A stretch of 64,000 nt of DNA from an uncultured Pseudomonadales bacterium (GCA_958295875.1 OY282379.1:3439046-3503045), one strand, 5' to 3'; numbered from the stretch's first letter, positions 16,595-26,001 are shown. The notes: a model not told the origin generated them from the sequence alone. Translations and numbers: made by a program.

Positions 16595-17674
16595 ATGCTG
16601 GATCGATTCAAGGTGCCGGAAGACATCGCCGTGCGGGTGGCGCCAGAAGCCATGCGCGCGACGGTGGAGAACCTCTTCATGGCACTGAAGATGCCGCCCG
16701 CGGACGCGGCCCAATCCGCAGACGTGCTCATCTATGCGGACACGCGCGGCATCGATTCACATGGCGTGAGCAACATGATGCGCGCCTACGTCGCCGGCTT
16801 CCAAGGCGGCCACATCAACCCAACGCCGAGTCGCAAGGTGGTGCGCGATCGCGGCGCCGCGCTGGTGATGGATTGCGACTTGGGGCTCGGCCTCGCCGTC
16901 GGCCCGGCGGCGATGGATCTCGCCATCGAACGCGCCAAGCAATGCGGCGTGGGCATGGTGGTGGCGCGCAACGCTGGCCACTACGGCGCGGCGGCCTACT
17001 ACGCCGAGCGGGCGCTCGCCCACGACCAGGTGGGCCTGTCCATGACCTCTGGGGGCGTGCATGTGACGCCGACCTTCGGCGCGGAACCGCTGCTGGGCTT
17101 GAACCCCATCGGCGTCGCGGCGCCGTCTGGCACTGAGACGCCCTATCTCTTCGACGCCTCCATGAGCTCCGTGGCTGGCAACAAGATCGGCCTGTTGCGG
17201 CGCGTGGGCGGCAACGTCGCGCCGGGTTGGGTGGCGGCGAGCGATGGCTCGCCGGTGATGGAAGAAGCGGCTGTGCCGGAAGGGTTCATGCTGCTGCCCC
17301 TCGGCGGCACGCGGGAGATTGGCTCGCACAAAGGCTTTGGGCTGATGTTGATGGTTGAGGTGCTCACCACGGTGCTCGCCGGCACGGGCGCGGGGCCAGA
17401 CCGGCGCGCTCCCTTCGCGCATTCGTTCATCGCCCTCGATGTGGCGACGTTCACGGACGTTGACGGGTTCAAGGCAGACATGGACGCCTACCTCAAGCGG
17501 CTGCGCGAGTGCCAGCCGGCGCCGGGCGCGGAGCGCGTCGTCTATCCGGGCATCTTGGAACGCGAGGCGTTGGCGGAGCGTGCCGCGAACGGCATTCCCT
17601 ATCACCCAGAGGTGATCGATTGGTTCAAAGAGACCTGCGCGTCCCTCGGCGCTGAGTGCACCTTGGAGGGCTGA
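16595..17674 (+). CDS. Malate/L-lactate/ureidoglycolate dehydrogenase family (Ldh2) oxidoreductase
   Basis: A 359-residue NAD(P)-dependent dehydrogenase of the Ldh2/YlbC family, which oxidises 2-hydroxy acids or reduces 2-oxo acids and imines. Start ATG 16595 follows GAGGAGCGCATC. Seen: the catalytic His region TRGIDSHGVSNM, the cofactor segment VARNAGHYGAAAYY, and the conserved LGLNPIGVAAP and GSHKGFGLMLMVE. It ends one base before the start of fdsG, so it appears to lead the formate dehydrogenase operon. Substrate cannot be told; the location suggests it may feed or use NADH made from formate. Confidence 0.88.
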   Translation: MLDRFKVPEDIAVRVAPEAMRATVENLFMALKMPPADAAQSADVLIYADTRGIDSHGVSNMMRAYVAGFQGGHINPTPSRKVVRDRGAALVMDCDLGLGLAVGPAAMDLAIERAKQCGVGMVVARNAGHYGAAAYYAERALAHDQVGLSMTSGGVHVTPTFGAEPLLGLNPIGVAAPSGTETPYLFDASMSSVAGNKIGLLRRVGGNVAPGWVAASDGSPVMEEAAVPEGFMLLPLGGTREIGSHKGFGLMLMVEVLTTVLAGTGAGPDRRAPFAHSFIALDVATFTDVDGFKADMDAYLKRLRECQPAPGAERVVYPGILEREALAERAANGIPYHPEVIDWFKETCASLGAECTLEG

Positions 17675-17675
17675 C

Positions 17676-18119
17676 ATGCCGTCTGATGCACCGCAAGCCG
17701 TTCGGGACATCTGCGAGCGTTGCGTGGGACGCATCGGCGCCCCCATCAGCGCACTTCGCGAGGTGGCCGCTACGCTCGGCGCCATTGAGCAAGCGCACAT
17801 GGAAACGGTGGCAGACGTGTTCAACCTCAGCGTGGCCGAAGTGCGCGGCATCGTCAGCTTCTATTCGGACTTGCGGACCGAACCGGCCGGCCGCCGGCAC
17901 ATCCGCCTCTGCCAAGCCGAGGCCTGCCAGGCCGTGGGCGCGCGCGAACTCACCGCCGCGGCGCAGGAGAAGCTCGGCATCGCGTTGGGCGAGACCGCGG
18001 CGGACGGCAGCGTCAGCTTGGAAGCGGTTTACTGCCTGGGCCTCTGCGCTTCCGGCCCGAGCGCGATGGTGGATGGGCGCCCGCTGGCCCGGGCCACCAT
18101 CAAGGCGCTGTTCGCTTGA
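17676..18119 (+). CDS. fdsG: NAD-dependent formate dehydrogenase gamma subunit (NuoE-like)
   Basis: A 147-residue [2Fe-2S] thioredoxin-like subunit of the soluble molybdenum formate dehydrogenase, related to NuoE. The four cysteine ligands are in CQAEACQ (near residues 79-84) and YCLGLCASGPSA near the C-terminus. It passes electrons between FdsB and the iron-sulfur chain. Its start follows the Ldh2 stop directly, and its stop overlaps the TTG start of fdsB (TTGA), so the two subunits are translationally coupled. Confidence 0.93.
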   Translation: MPSDAPQAVRDICERCVGRIGAPISALREVAATLGAIEQAHMETVADVFNLSVAEVRGIVSFYSDLRTEPAGRRHIRLCQAEACQAVGARELTAAAQEKLGIALGETAADGSVSLEAVYCLGLCASGPSAMVDGRPLARATIKALFA

Positions 18120-19531
18120 GCGTCGCCTACGTTCCAAGCGAGACGCTCGCCAACGCCTTGGGCGCGAACGAGGTGGCTGCGGCGCTGGCGGCGCGCGGGC
18201 ATGAGGTGGTGCGCACCGGCTCGCGCGGCCTTGCTTGGACGGAGCCGATGATCGAAATGGACGACGTGGCGTACGGCCCCGTCACCAACGTTGACGAGCT
18301 TGAAGCCGTGCGCTTGGGGCCGGTGGACGCCCTGCCCGGCTTAGCACAGCAACAGCGCCTCATCTTTGACCGCTGTGGCGGGCGCGACCCGTTCCGCTAC
18401 GACGCCAGCGCTCTGCAGGAGTGGCTAGAGCGCCCCGCGGCTGACATCCTCGCTGAGGTCGAAGCAAGCGGGCTGCGCGGGCGTGGCGGCGCCGGCTTCC
18501 CCGCCCACATCAAGTGGCGCACCGTGCGCGACACGCCGGCGGACAAGAAGTACATCGTGGTGAACGCAGATGAAGGGGATTCCGGCACCTTCGCAGACCG
18601 CCTCATCATGGAGGGAGACCCGTTTCGCCTCATCGAGGGCATGCTCATCGCCGGCCGGGCGACCGGGGCGGACGCCGGCGTCGTCTACCTGCGCTCCGAG
18701 TATCCCCTCGCCGCGAGGACTTTCGAGAAGGCGGTGGCCGTCGCCGAACGCATGGGGCTGTTGCAGGATTTCGCCATCGAGCTCTTCATCGGCGCCGGCG
18801 CCTACATTTGCGGCGAGGAAACATCCCTCTTGGAGAGCCTGGAAGGCAAGCGCGGCGAAGTGCGCGCCAAGCCGCCAGTGCCCGCGGTGGCCGGCCTCTT
18901 TGGACGCCCCACCCTCGTCCACAACGTCATCACGCTGTGCGCGGTGCCGGCGATTCTCAGCATGGGCGGCGCCGCCTACGCGGCGCTTGGCGTTGGCGCT
19001 TCCACCGGCACCATGACGTTCCAGCTCGCCGGCAACGTGCGCCGGGGCGGCCTCTTCGAGCTGCCCTTCGGGCTGACGGTGCGCGAACTCATAGACGATT
19101 GGGGCGGCGGCACGTTGAGCGGGCGGCCCATCGGCGCCGCGCAAGTGGGCGGGCCGCTGGGCGCCTATCTGAAGGGCGCCGAGCTGGATGCGCCGCTCAC
19201 CTACGAAGCGCTGGCGCGCTTGGGTGCCGGCGTCGGGCACGGTGGCGTGGTGGTGTTCGACGATCAGGTGGATTTCATCGAGCAAGCGCGCTATGCGTTC
19301 GCCTTCTGCGCCCATGAGTCCTGCGGCAAATGCACCCCGTGTCGCATCGGCGCCGTGCGCGGTAGGGAGCTCGTGGAGACGCTGCGCGCGAGCGAGCAGC
19401 CGGCGGCTGAATTGGCTATCATCGGCGACCTCTGCGATGTCATGGAGCAAGCGAGCCTCTGCCAGATGGGCGGCATGACGCCCATTCCCGTGCGCAGCGC
19501 CTTGTCCCTGCCGCATGGCACCCAAACGTGA
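18116..19531 (+). CDS. fdsB: NAD-dependent formate dehydrogenase beta subunit (NuoF-like)
   Basis: A 471-residue diaphorase subunit that carries FMN, binds NAD and passes formate electrons to NAD. Start is TTG 18116 overlapping the fdsG stop. The N-terminal 80 or so residues are a thioredoxin-like NuoE-type extension typical of FdsB. Then come the NADH/FMN site GLRGRGGAGFPAHIKW, GAYICGEETSLLESLEGKRG, and the [4Fe-4S] ligand motif HESCGKCTPCRIG near residues 397-410. It works in a complex with FdsG and FdsA in the cytoplasm. The fdsA gene starts 24 bases downstream. Confidence 0.95.
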   Translation: MSVAYVPSETLANALGANEVAAALAARGHEVVRTGSRGLAWTEPMIEMDDVAYGPVTNVDELEAVRLGPVDALPGLAQQQRLIFDRCGGRDPFRYDASALQEWLERPAADILAEVEASGLRGRGGAGFPAHIKWRTVRDTPADKKYIVVNADEGDSGTFADRLIMEGDPFRLIEGMLIAGRATGADAGVVYLRSEYPLAARTFEKAVAVAERMGLLQDFAIELFIGAGAYICGEETSLLESLEGKRGEVRAKPPVPAVAGLFGRPTLVHNVITLCAVPAILSMGGAAYAALGVGASTGTMTFQLAGNVRRGGLFELPFGLTVRELIDDWGGGTLSGRPIGAAQVGGPLGAYLKGAELDAPLTYEALARLGAGVGHGGVVVFDDQVDFIEQARYAFAFCAHESCGKCTPCRIGAVRGRELVETLRASEQPAAELAIIGDLCDVMEQASLCQMGGMTPIPVRSALSLPHGTQT

Positions 19532-19555
19532 GCGGCCGAAGGTGAGCATGACGCC

Positions 19556-22381
19556 ATGAGGGCCCACGACATCGATTTCGGCACGCCCGCCCCCCCGGCG
19601 GCGGCCCCCGTGCATCTCACGGTCGATGGCATCGCAGTGTCTGTTCCCGCCGGCACATCCGTCATGCGCGCCGCCGTTTCCGCCGGCGTCCCCATCCCCA
19701 AGCTCTGCGCCACGGACAGCCTGCAGGCGTTTGGCTCTTGCCGCATGTGCTTGGTGGAAATCGAAGGGCGGCGCGGCTTCCCCGCCGCCTGCACGGAGCC
19801 AGTGGCCGACGGCATGGCCGTGCGCACACAGAGCGAGGCCATCGCCAAGCTGCGCCGGGGCGTGATGGAACTGTACATTTCAGACCATCCGCTGGACTGC
19901 CTCACCTGCTCCGCCAATGGAGACTGCGAACTGCAGGACATGGCCGGCGCCGTTGGCTTGCGCGAAGTGCGCTACGGCGAGGGCGAGCACCACCTGGACG
20001 CGCCGACGGACGTCTCCAACCCCTACTTCGCCTTCGATGCCTCGAAGTGCATCGTCTGCTCGCGCTGCGTGCGCGCCTGCGAGGAGATTCAAGGCACGTT
20101 CGCCCTCACCATCGATGGGCGCGGATTCGCCAGCGCCGTCGCCACCGGCGGCGAGGATTTCTTCTCCTCCGAGTGCGTGTCCTGCGGCGCCTGCGTGCAG
20201 GCCTGCCCCACGGCCACGCTGATGGACAAATCCGTCATTGAGCACGGCGTGCCAGATCGCGTGGTGAAGACCACCTGCGCCTACTGCGGGGTGGGCTGCT
20301 CGTTCAAGGCGGAGGTGAAGGGCGGCCAAGTGGTGCGGATGACGCCAGACAAGGACGGGTTGGCGAACCACGGCCACTCGTGCGTGAAAGGGCGCTACGC
20401 TTGGGGCTACGCCCAGCATGGAGACCGCATCACCACCCCCATGATCCGTGAGGACACCAGCGACCCTTGGCGCACGGTGTCCTGGGACGAGGCCATCAGC
20501 TTCGGCGCGGCGCGCATCAAGGCGATTCAGGCGCAGCACGGCGGCAAGTCTGTCGGCGGCATCACTTCCTCGCGGTGTACCAATGAGGAGGTTTGGGTGG
20601 TGCAGAAGCTGGTGCGCGCCGCGTTTGGCAACAACAACGTGGACACTTGCGCCCGCGTGTGCCATTCGCCCACCGGCTACGGCCTGCAGCGCGCCTTCGG
20701 CACCTCCGCCGGCACGCAGGACTTCGACTCGGTGGCAGCCGCGGACGTCATCATGGTGATCGGCGCCAATCCAACGGAAGGGCACCCTGTGTTCGCTTCG
20801 CAGATGAAGCGGCGGCTGCGCGAGGGCGCCGGCCTCATCGTGGCAGACCCGCGCCGCATCGCTTTGACGCGCTCTCCCCATGTGGAGGCGAATTTCCACT
20901 TGGCGGTGCTGCCCGGTGCCAATGTGCCGCTGATGAACGCCTTTGCCCATGTGGTGGTGACCGAGGGGTTGATCGACGAGCGCTTCGTAGCGGAACGCTG
21001 CGATATGGAATCCTTCCGTGAATGGCTGGAGTTCGCCGCCCAGAGCGAGTGCTCGCCGGAAGCGGCGGCGGCGCCCACCGGCGTTGCAGCGGAAGACATC
21101 CGCGCCGCGGCGCGCCTGTACGCCACCGCCGAAAACGCCGCCATCTACTATGGGCTTGGCGTCACCGAGCACAGCCAAGGTTCCACCATGGTGATGGCGA
21201 TGGCCAACTTGGCCATGGCCACGGGCAACTTGGGCCGCCCGGGCGTTGGCGTCAATCCACTGCGCGGGCAGAACAACGTGCAGGGCTCGTGCGACATGGG
21301 TTCATTCCCGCATGAACTGCCCGGCTACCGCCCCATTGAGGAGGACGCCGTGCGGGCGACCTTCGACGCCGCTTGGGGCGTGCCGCTGGACAGCGCGCGC
21401 GGCCTGCGCATCCCCAACATGCTGGACGCCGCCTGCGCCGGCGCCTTCAAGGGGCTGTACATCCAAGGCGAGGACATCGCTCAGTCAGATCCAAACACGC
21501 AGCATGTGGAGGCGGCTCTAGACGCGATGGAGTGCGTCATCGTGCAGGATTTGTTCCTGAACGAAACGGCGAAGTTCGCGCATGTGTTCCTGCCCGGCAC
21601 GTCTTTCCTGGAGAAGGACGGCACCTTCATCAACGCTGAGCGCCGCATCAACCGCGTGCGGCCAGTGATGCCGCCGAAGACGGGCATGGCGGAATGGGAG
21701 GTGACGCAGGCCCTCGCGCAGGCGTTGGGCTACCCCATGCGCTACGCATCCACCAGCGAGATATTGGATGAGGTGGCGTCGTTGACGCCCACCTTCGCCG
21801 GCGTCTCGTTCGACCTGCTGGACCGGGTTGGCAGCGTGCAATGGCCGTGCAACGACGCCGCCCCGGAAGGCACCCCGATCATGCATCGGGACGCCTTCGT
21901 GCGCGGCAAGGGCCTGTTCGCCCTCACCGCCTATCAACCCACGCCGGAACGGGCGAACCGCAAGTTCCCGCTGTTGTTGACCACGGGGCGCATCCTCACG
22001 CAATACAACGTGGGCGCGCAAACGCGGCGCACCGAGAACACCGCATGGCTCGATGAAGACCGCTTGGAAATCCATCCTGCCGATGCGCAACTGCGCGGCA
22101 TCCAAACGGACGACTGGGTGTCTGTGACGAGCCGCATGGGAGAGATTGCGCTGCGTGCGGAAGTGACGGAGCGGGTGGCCCCCGGCGTTGTGTACACCAC
22201 GTTCCATCATCCGGCCACGGGCACCAACGTCATCACCACAGATTTGTCGGATTGGGCGACGGACTGCCCGGAATACAAGGTCACCGCGGTGGAAGTGCGC
22301 CCGGCAAACCATCGCTCGCCCTGGCAGGAGGCGTTCCGCGTGCGCGATGCGGAACAGATAGACCTCTTGCCGGCTGGATAA
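19556..22381 (+). CDS. fdsA: NAD-dependent formate dehydrogenase alpha (catalytic) subunit
   Basis: A 941-residue molybdopterin enzyme that oxidises formate to CO2. Domains in order: NuoG-like N-terminus with a [2Fe-2S] ferredoxin (GSCRMCLVEIEG), the HPLDCLTCSANGDC [4Fe-4S] site, two [4Fe-4S] ferredoxin motifs (CIVCSRCVRAC and CVSCGACVQAC), then the catalytic part with TTCAYCGVGCSF and the bis-MGD domains. The molybdenum ligand is a cysteine, C369 in CARVCHSPT, followed by the catalytic His; it is not selenocysteine. QNNVQGSCDMG near residue 575 is also typical. FdhD and MobA, which finish the cofactor, follow in the same operon. Confidence 0.96.
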   Translation: MRAHDIDFGTPAPPAAAPVHLTVDGIAVSVPAGTSVMRAAVSAGVPIPKLCATDSLQAFGSCRMCLVEIEGRRGFPAACTEPVADGMAVRTQSEAIAKLRRGVMELYISDHPLDCLTCSANGDCELQDMAGAVGLREVRYGEGEHHLDAPTDVSNPYFAFDASKCIVCSRCVRACEEIQGTFALTIDGRGFASAVATGGEDFFSSECVSCGACVQACPTATLMDKSVIEHGVPDRVVKTTCAYCGVGCSFKAEVKGGQVVRMTPDKDGLANHGHSCVKGRYAWGYAQHGDRITTPMIREDTSDPWRTVSWDEAISFGAARIKAIQAQHGGKSVGGITSSRCTNEEVWVVQKLVRAAFGNNNVDTCARVCHSPTGYGLQRAFGTSAGTQDFDSVAAADVIMVIGANPTEGHPVFASQMKRRLREGAGLIVADPRRIALTRSPHVEANFHLAVLPGANVPLMNAFAHVVVTEGLIDERFVAERCDMESFREWLEFAAQSECSPEAAAAPTGVAAEDIRAAARLYATAENAAIYYGLGVTEHSQGSTMVMAMANLAMATGNLGRPGVGVNPLRGQNNVQGSCDMGSFPHELPGYRPIEEDAVRATFDAAWGVPLDSARGLRIPNMLDAACAGAFKGLYIQGEDIAQSDPNTQHVEAALDAMECVIVQDLFLNETAKFAHVFLPGTSFLEKDGTFINAERRINRVRPVMPPKTGMAEWEVTQALAQALGYPMRYASTSEILDEVASLTPTFAGVSFDLLDRVGSVQWPCNDAAPEGTPIMHRDAFVRGKGLFALTAYQPTPERANRKFPLLLTTGRILTQYNVGAQTRRTENTAWLDEDRLEIHPADAQLRGIQTDDWVSVTSRMGEIALRAEVTERVAPGVVYTTFHHPATGTNVITTDLSDWATDCPEYKVTAVEVRPANHRSPWQEAFRVRDAEQIDLLPAG

Positions 22382-22436
22382 CTCTACGGACACCATTCCC
22401 GCCAAACCCGCCCCAGCGGCAAGCTGGCGCGTCGGC

Positions 22437-23246
22437 ATGAGCCGCGTTGGCGTTGGCGCCGGCGCCACCGATGAAGATCTGGTGACGGTGGAAGAGCCGC
22501 TGGAGGTGCGTCTTTCGTACCGCGATGGTGGCGAGCGCGTCGAGCGCAGCATTGTCGTGACCATGCGCACGCCAGGCGCGGATGCGGAGTTGGCCATCGG
22601 CTTTCTGGCCGGTGAAGGCATCGTGAACAGCGCGGCCGATGTGCGCTTGGTTGAGCCGTGCGGCCCGCCCAGCCCAGACAAGGGCCTGCGCAATGTGCTG
22701 CGCGTCGAGCTCGGTGACGACGTGCGCGTGGACATCGGCGGGCTGCTGCGCCACTTCTACGCCACGTCCAGCTGCGGCGTGTGCGGCAAAGCGTCCCTAG
22801 ACGCCGTGCGGGTGCAGCTTGAGCCGCGCCCGACGCCGGCCTTCGCCATTACGGCGGCGGCTCTCAAAGGCTTGCCGGCGCGCCTTCGGGCCCGCCAAGC
22901 GGAGTTCGCGCGCACCGGCGGGCTGCACTCAAGTGCCGCGTTCGACGCCAACGGCGCGATTCTGCGCGTGCGCGAAGATGTGGGCCGCCACAACGCGCTG
23001 GATAAGCTCGCGGGTTCCTACTTGGCGGAAAACGGCTTGCGCGGGCGTGGTCTGCTGCTGAGTGGACGAGCGAGCTTTGAGCTGCTGCAGAAAGCCGCGG
23101 TGGCCGGCGTCGCCTTCGTCGCGGCCATCGGGCCACCATCGAGCTTGGCGGTGGAGTTGGCGGCGGATCAGGACATTGCGCTGGTCGGTTTCCTGAGAGC
23201 GGATCGCTTCAACGTGTATGTGGGGGCGCAGCGCGTGTTGCCATGA
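22437..23246 (+). CDS. fdhD: Formate dehydrogenase sulfurtransferase/accessory protein FdhD (FdsC)
   Basis: A 269-residue accessory protein that hands sulfur to the molybdenum cofactor before it enters FdsA. The key CGVCGK pair is at C113 and C116, and the family segments ELAIGFLAGEGIV, GGLHSSAAFDANG and REDVGRHNALDKL are all present. Start ATG 22437 is the first standard one, but the open frame reaches back to about 22376 with an SWRVG segment that looks family-like, so a non-standard upstream start is possible. It lies 55 bases after fdsA in the same operon. Confidence 0.93.
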   Translation: MSRVGVGAGATDEDLVTVEEPLEVRLSYRDGGERVERSIVVTMRTPGADAELAIGFLAGEGIVNSAADVRLVEPCGPPSPDKGLRNVLRVELGDDVRVDIGGLLRHFYATSSCGVCGKASLDAVRVQLEPRPTPAFAITAAALKGLPARLRARQAEFARTGGLHSSAAFDANGAILRVREDVGRHNALDKLAGSYLAENGLRGRGLLLSGRASFELLQKAAVAGVAFVAAIGPPSSLAVELAADQDIALVGFLRADRFNVYVGAQRVLP

Positions 23247-23313
23247 CGGTTGCTGCCGCCGAGACCTATCGCATGCCTCATCGTGGCGAGCCCGACGGCT
23301 GACGAGGTTCCCT

Positions 23314-23898
23314 TTGGAGCGGGCGGACATCACCGGCATTGTCTTTTGCGGCGGCGAAGGGCGGCGCTTCGGCGGTGCGCTCAAGCCACTCGCCGATCTG
23401 CGCGGGCAGCCGCTGCTCGCCCATGTGCTGGCGCGGCTTGCTCCGCAGGTTTCGCGGGTGATCTTGAGCGCGGGCCGCAATGCGGACGAGCTCAAGGCGT
23501 TCGGCTTGGAGACCATCGCGGACGCCACGCCGAGTGCGGGCCCTCTCGGCGGGCTGGCCGCAACGTTGCCGGCGGTGCGCTCGGAGTGGGTGCTCACCTG
23601 CCCTGCCGACACGCCTTGCCTGCCCGAGAACTTGGTGCAGCTACTAAGGGAAGATGCTGAATGCGCCGGCGTCGCCGTGCCTCACGACGGCAGCCGTCGT
23701 CAGAACCTGTTTCTGCTGATGCGCCGCGAGCGGGCGCGCGCGCTGGCCGGTTTCTTCGCGGCCGGTGGCCGCGCCACTCATCGTTGGCTGGACGCCGAGG
23801 ACATTCGCGCCACCGACCTCTCGCAGTGGGCAGGCGCGTTTCGCAACGTCAACTCGCCGACGGAACTTGCGGCGTTGCGGGCTGAAGGAAGCGGGTGA
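23314..23898 (+). CDS. mobA: Molybdenum cofactor guanylyltransferase MobA
   Basis: A 194-residue nucleotidyltransferase that adds GMP to molybdopterin to make the MGD cofactor used by FdsA. Seen: the loop FCGGEGRRFGG at residues 9-19 with Lys further on in GGALKPLADL, and DTPCLPENL around the metal-binding aspartate. The start is taken as TTG 23314, preceded by GAGG, since the frame upstream lacks similarity and 194 residues is the normal size. It closes the fds operon and converges with the Coq4 gene. A small FdsD subunit gene, often found after FdsC elsewhere, is absent here. Confidence 0.9.
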   Translation: MERADITGIVFCGGEGRRFGGALKPLADLRGQPLLAHVLARLAPQVSRVILSAGRNADELKAFGLETIADATPSAGPLGGLAATLPAVRSEWVLTCPADTPCLPENLVQLLREDAECAGVAVPHDGSRRQNLFLLMRRERARALAGFFAAGGRATHRWLDAEDIRATDLSQWAGAFRNVNSPTELAALRAEGSG

Positions 23899-23992
23899 AC
23901 GCTGCGGCGTCCGCCTCGTCCCAGCGCTCGCGCCCGTTGTTTTGGCGGCGCCAGCGATGCCTATTGGGAGAGAAGTGGTGCCGGCGGGCCGC

Positions 23993-24799
23993 TCAAACGA
24001 CAGCTTGGCGTTCTTCGGGCGCTGCCTCCGCGCTGGGTTGGGCTGTTGTGCTGCTCGGGCGATCTGGTGCGCTGTAGCGTGCGTTGTCCGCGGCATCAGC
24101 CTTCACTTCCCAATAGACGCTCGGCGGCCCGATGGCCAGCAACCGCCGCAGTTCGTCCACCGGCAGCGCCAAGCTCCGCTCCCAATCCTCGGCCGGCAGC
24201 CAATTCGCATGGCGCCCGGCTTGAAAGCCCTGCCATAGGGCGGCGAACACGCGCCAGCCCATCACCCTGGAGAGCTTCCAAGCGGCGCCGAGCACCAACA
24301 GGCCCACGCCACGATTGCGCATCTGCGCGTAGGTGAAGGCCAACAGGCATGCCTCGCCGAACGGATCCCGGCCGTATTGCGTGACGGTGTGCCAGAGATC
24401 GTGCTGATCTCGCACGCGCTCGCGGAACCAACGCAAGTCTGCGTCCGCAAAGGCATAGCCGGCGTCCGCCTCGCTGGCTGCCGCCACCAGCTCTTCCGCG
24501 GACAAGTGCTCGCCATACACAAAGCCGAAGTAGGCGCGCCCCAAGCTGCCTGCCGGCAACGCCGCCAGCGCTTCTTTGTCTTGCAGGTGGCTCAGCAAGC
24601 GAGGCCGCTCCACCAGCGCCCGCTGGCCAAAGGCCGTGTTGCGGAACCGCCACAAGCCGCGGCGCAGCGATGGCCCGGCCATGGCGCGAATCAGCTCGAA
24701 AACCCGCGGCGTGTCTTCTGGGTTCGCCAGCACGCTGCGAAACGCCGCCCATGCCACAGCCGGTTGCATGCGCGCTTCGTCAAGGGGAGTGGTGTTCAT
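23993..24799 (-). CDS. Coq4-family ubiquinone biosynthesis protein
   Basis: A 268-residue protein of the Coq4 family, which supports late steps of ubiquinone synthesis at the membrane. The hallmark H133-D-x-x-H137 metal motif is present in RDQHDLWHTVTQYGRDPFGE, with the trailing Glu in place. Start ATG 24799 overlaps the stop of the carbonic anhydrase (ATGA), so the two are co-translated. The last 30 or so residues are a disordered, low-complexity tail (STTAQPSAEAAPEERQ) beyond the family core. Why it is paired with a carbonic anhydrase is not known. Confidence 0.88.
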   Translation of the reverse strand: MNTTPLDEARMQPAVAWAAFRSVLANPEDTPRVFELIRAMAGPSLRRGLWRFRNTAFGQRALVERPRLLSHLQDKEALAALPAGSLGRAYFGFVYGEHLSAEELVAAASEADAGYAFADADLRWFRERVRDQHDLWHTVTQYGRDPFGEACLLAFTYAQMRNRGVGLLVLGAAWKLSRVMGWRVFAALWQGFQAGRHANWLPAEDWERSLALPVDELRRLLAIGPPSVYWEVKADAADNARYSAPDRPSSTTAQPSAEAAPEERQAVV

Positions 24800-25302
24800 G
24801 TTTGGCGCACCTCGTTCAAGCGACCCGTTTTCACATCGTAGAGGAAGCCGCGTACTTTGTCCCGCACCGGAATGAAGGGGCAAGCCTGCACCCGGCGGAT
24901 GGACTGGCGCACGTCGTCCTCGGCATCCGCGAAGGCTTCCAGCGCAAACGCCGGCTTGAGGCCAGTTTCCGCTTCAATGGCGGCCTTCAGGTCGTCATCC
25001 TTGAAGGTGGCCATGCCGCAGTCTGTGTGGTGGATGAGGAGGATCTCCTCCGTGCCAAGCAATCGTTGCGAGATCAAGAGCGAACGCAGCGCATCGTCCG
25101 TGATGACACCGCCGGCGTTGCGGATCACATGGACATCTCCCTCGGCGACGCCGAGCACTCGCCCGGTTTCGATGCGGGCGTCCATGCAGGTGACCACCGC
25201 GGCGCGAGCGCTTGGCGCCGCCGGCACGTCTGCCTTGTCGAAGCCTTCCGCGTAGCGGGAGTTGTTGGCAAGGCAGACGTCTGCGAAGGTTGGCTCTGGC
25301 AT
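24796..25302 (-). CDS. Beta-class carbonic anhydrase
   Basis: A 168-residue zinc enzyme converting CO2 and bicarbonate. The zinc ligands are visible: Cys and Asp-Arg dyad in VVTCMDARIE, and His and Cys in LIHHTDCGMATF. It is a short beta-type chain of the kind with VIRNAGGVITDDALRSL. No signal peptide, so cytoplasmic. It is the first gene of a two-gene unit with Coq4 and faces the formate dehydrogenase operon, whose product CO2 it could hydrate; that link is inference from position. Confidence 0.93.
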   Translation of the reverse strand: MPEPTFADVCLANNSRYAEGFDKADVPAAPSARAAVVTCMDARIETGRVLGVAEGDVHVIRNAGGVITDDALRSLLISQRLLGTEEILLIHHTDCGMATFKDDDLKAAIEAETGLKPAFALEAFADAEDDVRQSIRRVQACPFIPVRDKVRGFLYDVKTGRLNEVRQT

Positions 25303-25368
25303 GGCTTTCGCGCGTGTTGGCCCATTGTCCCCAAACCTAGGCTGCGGCCGATGCCGGCCGTCAGCGGA

Positions 25369-26001
25369 CTATTGGGCGGCTTCCATCTCCTTCAACAGCG
25401 CGTCATCCAACGCATTGGCGCGCTGGTGCGCTTCGCGGGCGCTCACGCGCTGCCAGTAATCCACGAACGCCGGGCGCTTCTCGATCGTGCCCATCATATC
25501 CATGCCCCAGCCGACGTGGGCGCCCACATAGACATCCGCGGCGGAAAACGCCTCGCTGGCGATGTGGCCGCCACCAGCGAGCGCTTGCTCCAAGGCGTCC
25601 TGCGCTATGGCGAGATTGCCATAGCCAGCCATCGCTTCTTGCTCGGCGGACAACTCAAACCCCAGCGCCTTGTTGACCGTGGCGGCCTCCAGCGGGCCGG
25701 CGGCGAAGAACAGCCAACGATAGTAGGCTGCGCGGTCGTCCGCCGGCGGCGCGAGGCCGGCTTCCGGGAAGGCATCGGCCAAGTAAACGCAAATCGCAGC
25801 GGCCTCGGTGACCACCGCATCGCCGTGGCGCAGCGCCGGCACTTTGCCCATGGGATTGATGGAACGATACTGGGCGGACTTCATGGTGTCGCCGTAGGTG
25901 AGCGGCTGCACCTGATAGTCCGCTCCTGTCTCCTCCAGCATCCAGCGCGCGATGCGGCTCCGCGACATGGGGTGGGTGTAGAGGACGAGTTCCTTGGCCA
26001 T
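25369..26001 (-). CDS. Glutathione S-transferase family protein
   Basis: A 210-residue cytosolic GST. The N-terminal thioredoxin-like domain begins LVLYTHPMSRSRIARWMLEE, with the glutathione-binding INPMGKVPALRHGD (cis-Pro) and TEAAAICVYLAD; the C-terminal helical domain follows with AFSAADVYVGAHVGWGM. Start ATG 26001 follows AGGGAGCTTGC. It is 66 bases upstream of the carbonic anhydrase on the same strand and could share a transcript. Substrate unknown. Confidence 0.9.
   Translation of the reverse strand: MAKELVLYTHPMSRSRIARWMLEETGADYQVQPLTYGDTMKSAQYRSINPMGKVPALRHGDAVVTEAAAICVYLADAFPEAGLAPPADDRAAYYRWLFFAAGPLEAATVNKALGFELSAEQEAMAGYGNLAIAQDALEQALAGGGHIASEAFSAADVYVGAHVGWGMDMMGTIEKRPAFVDYWQRVSAREAHQRANALDDALLKEMEAAQ

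Noticed and set aside
19556..22381. Selenocysteine form of formate dehydrogenase
   Set aside because: The molybdenum ligand codon is TGC (Cys369), not TGA.
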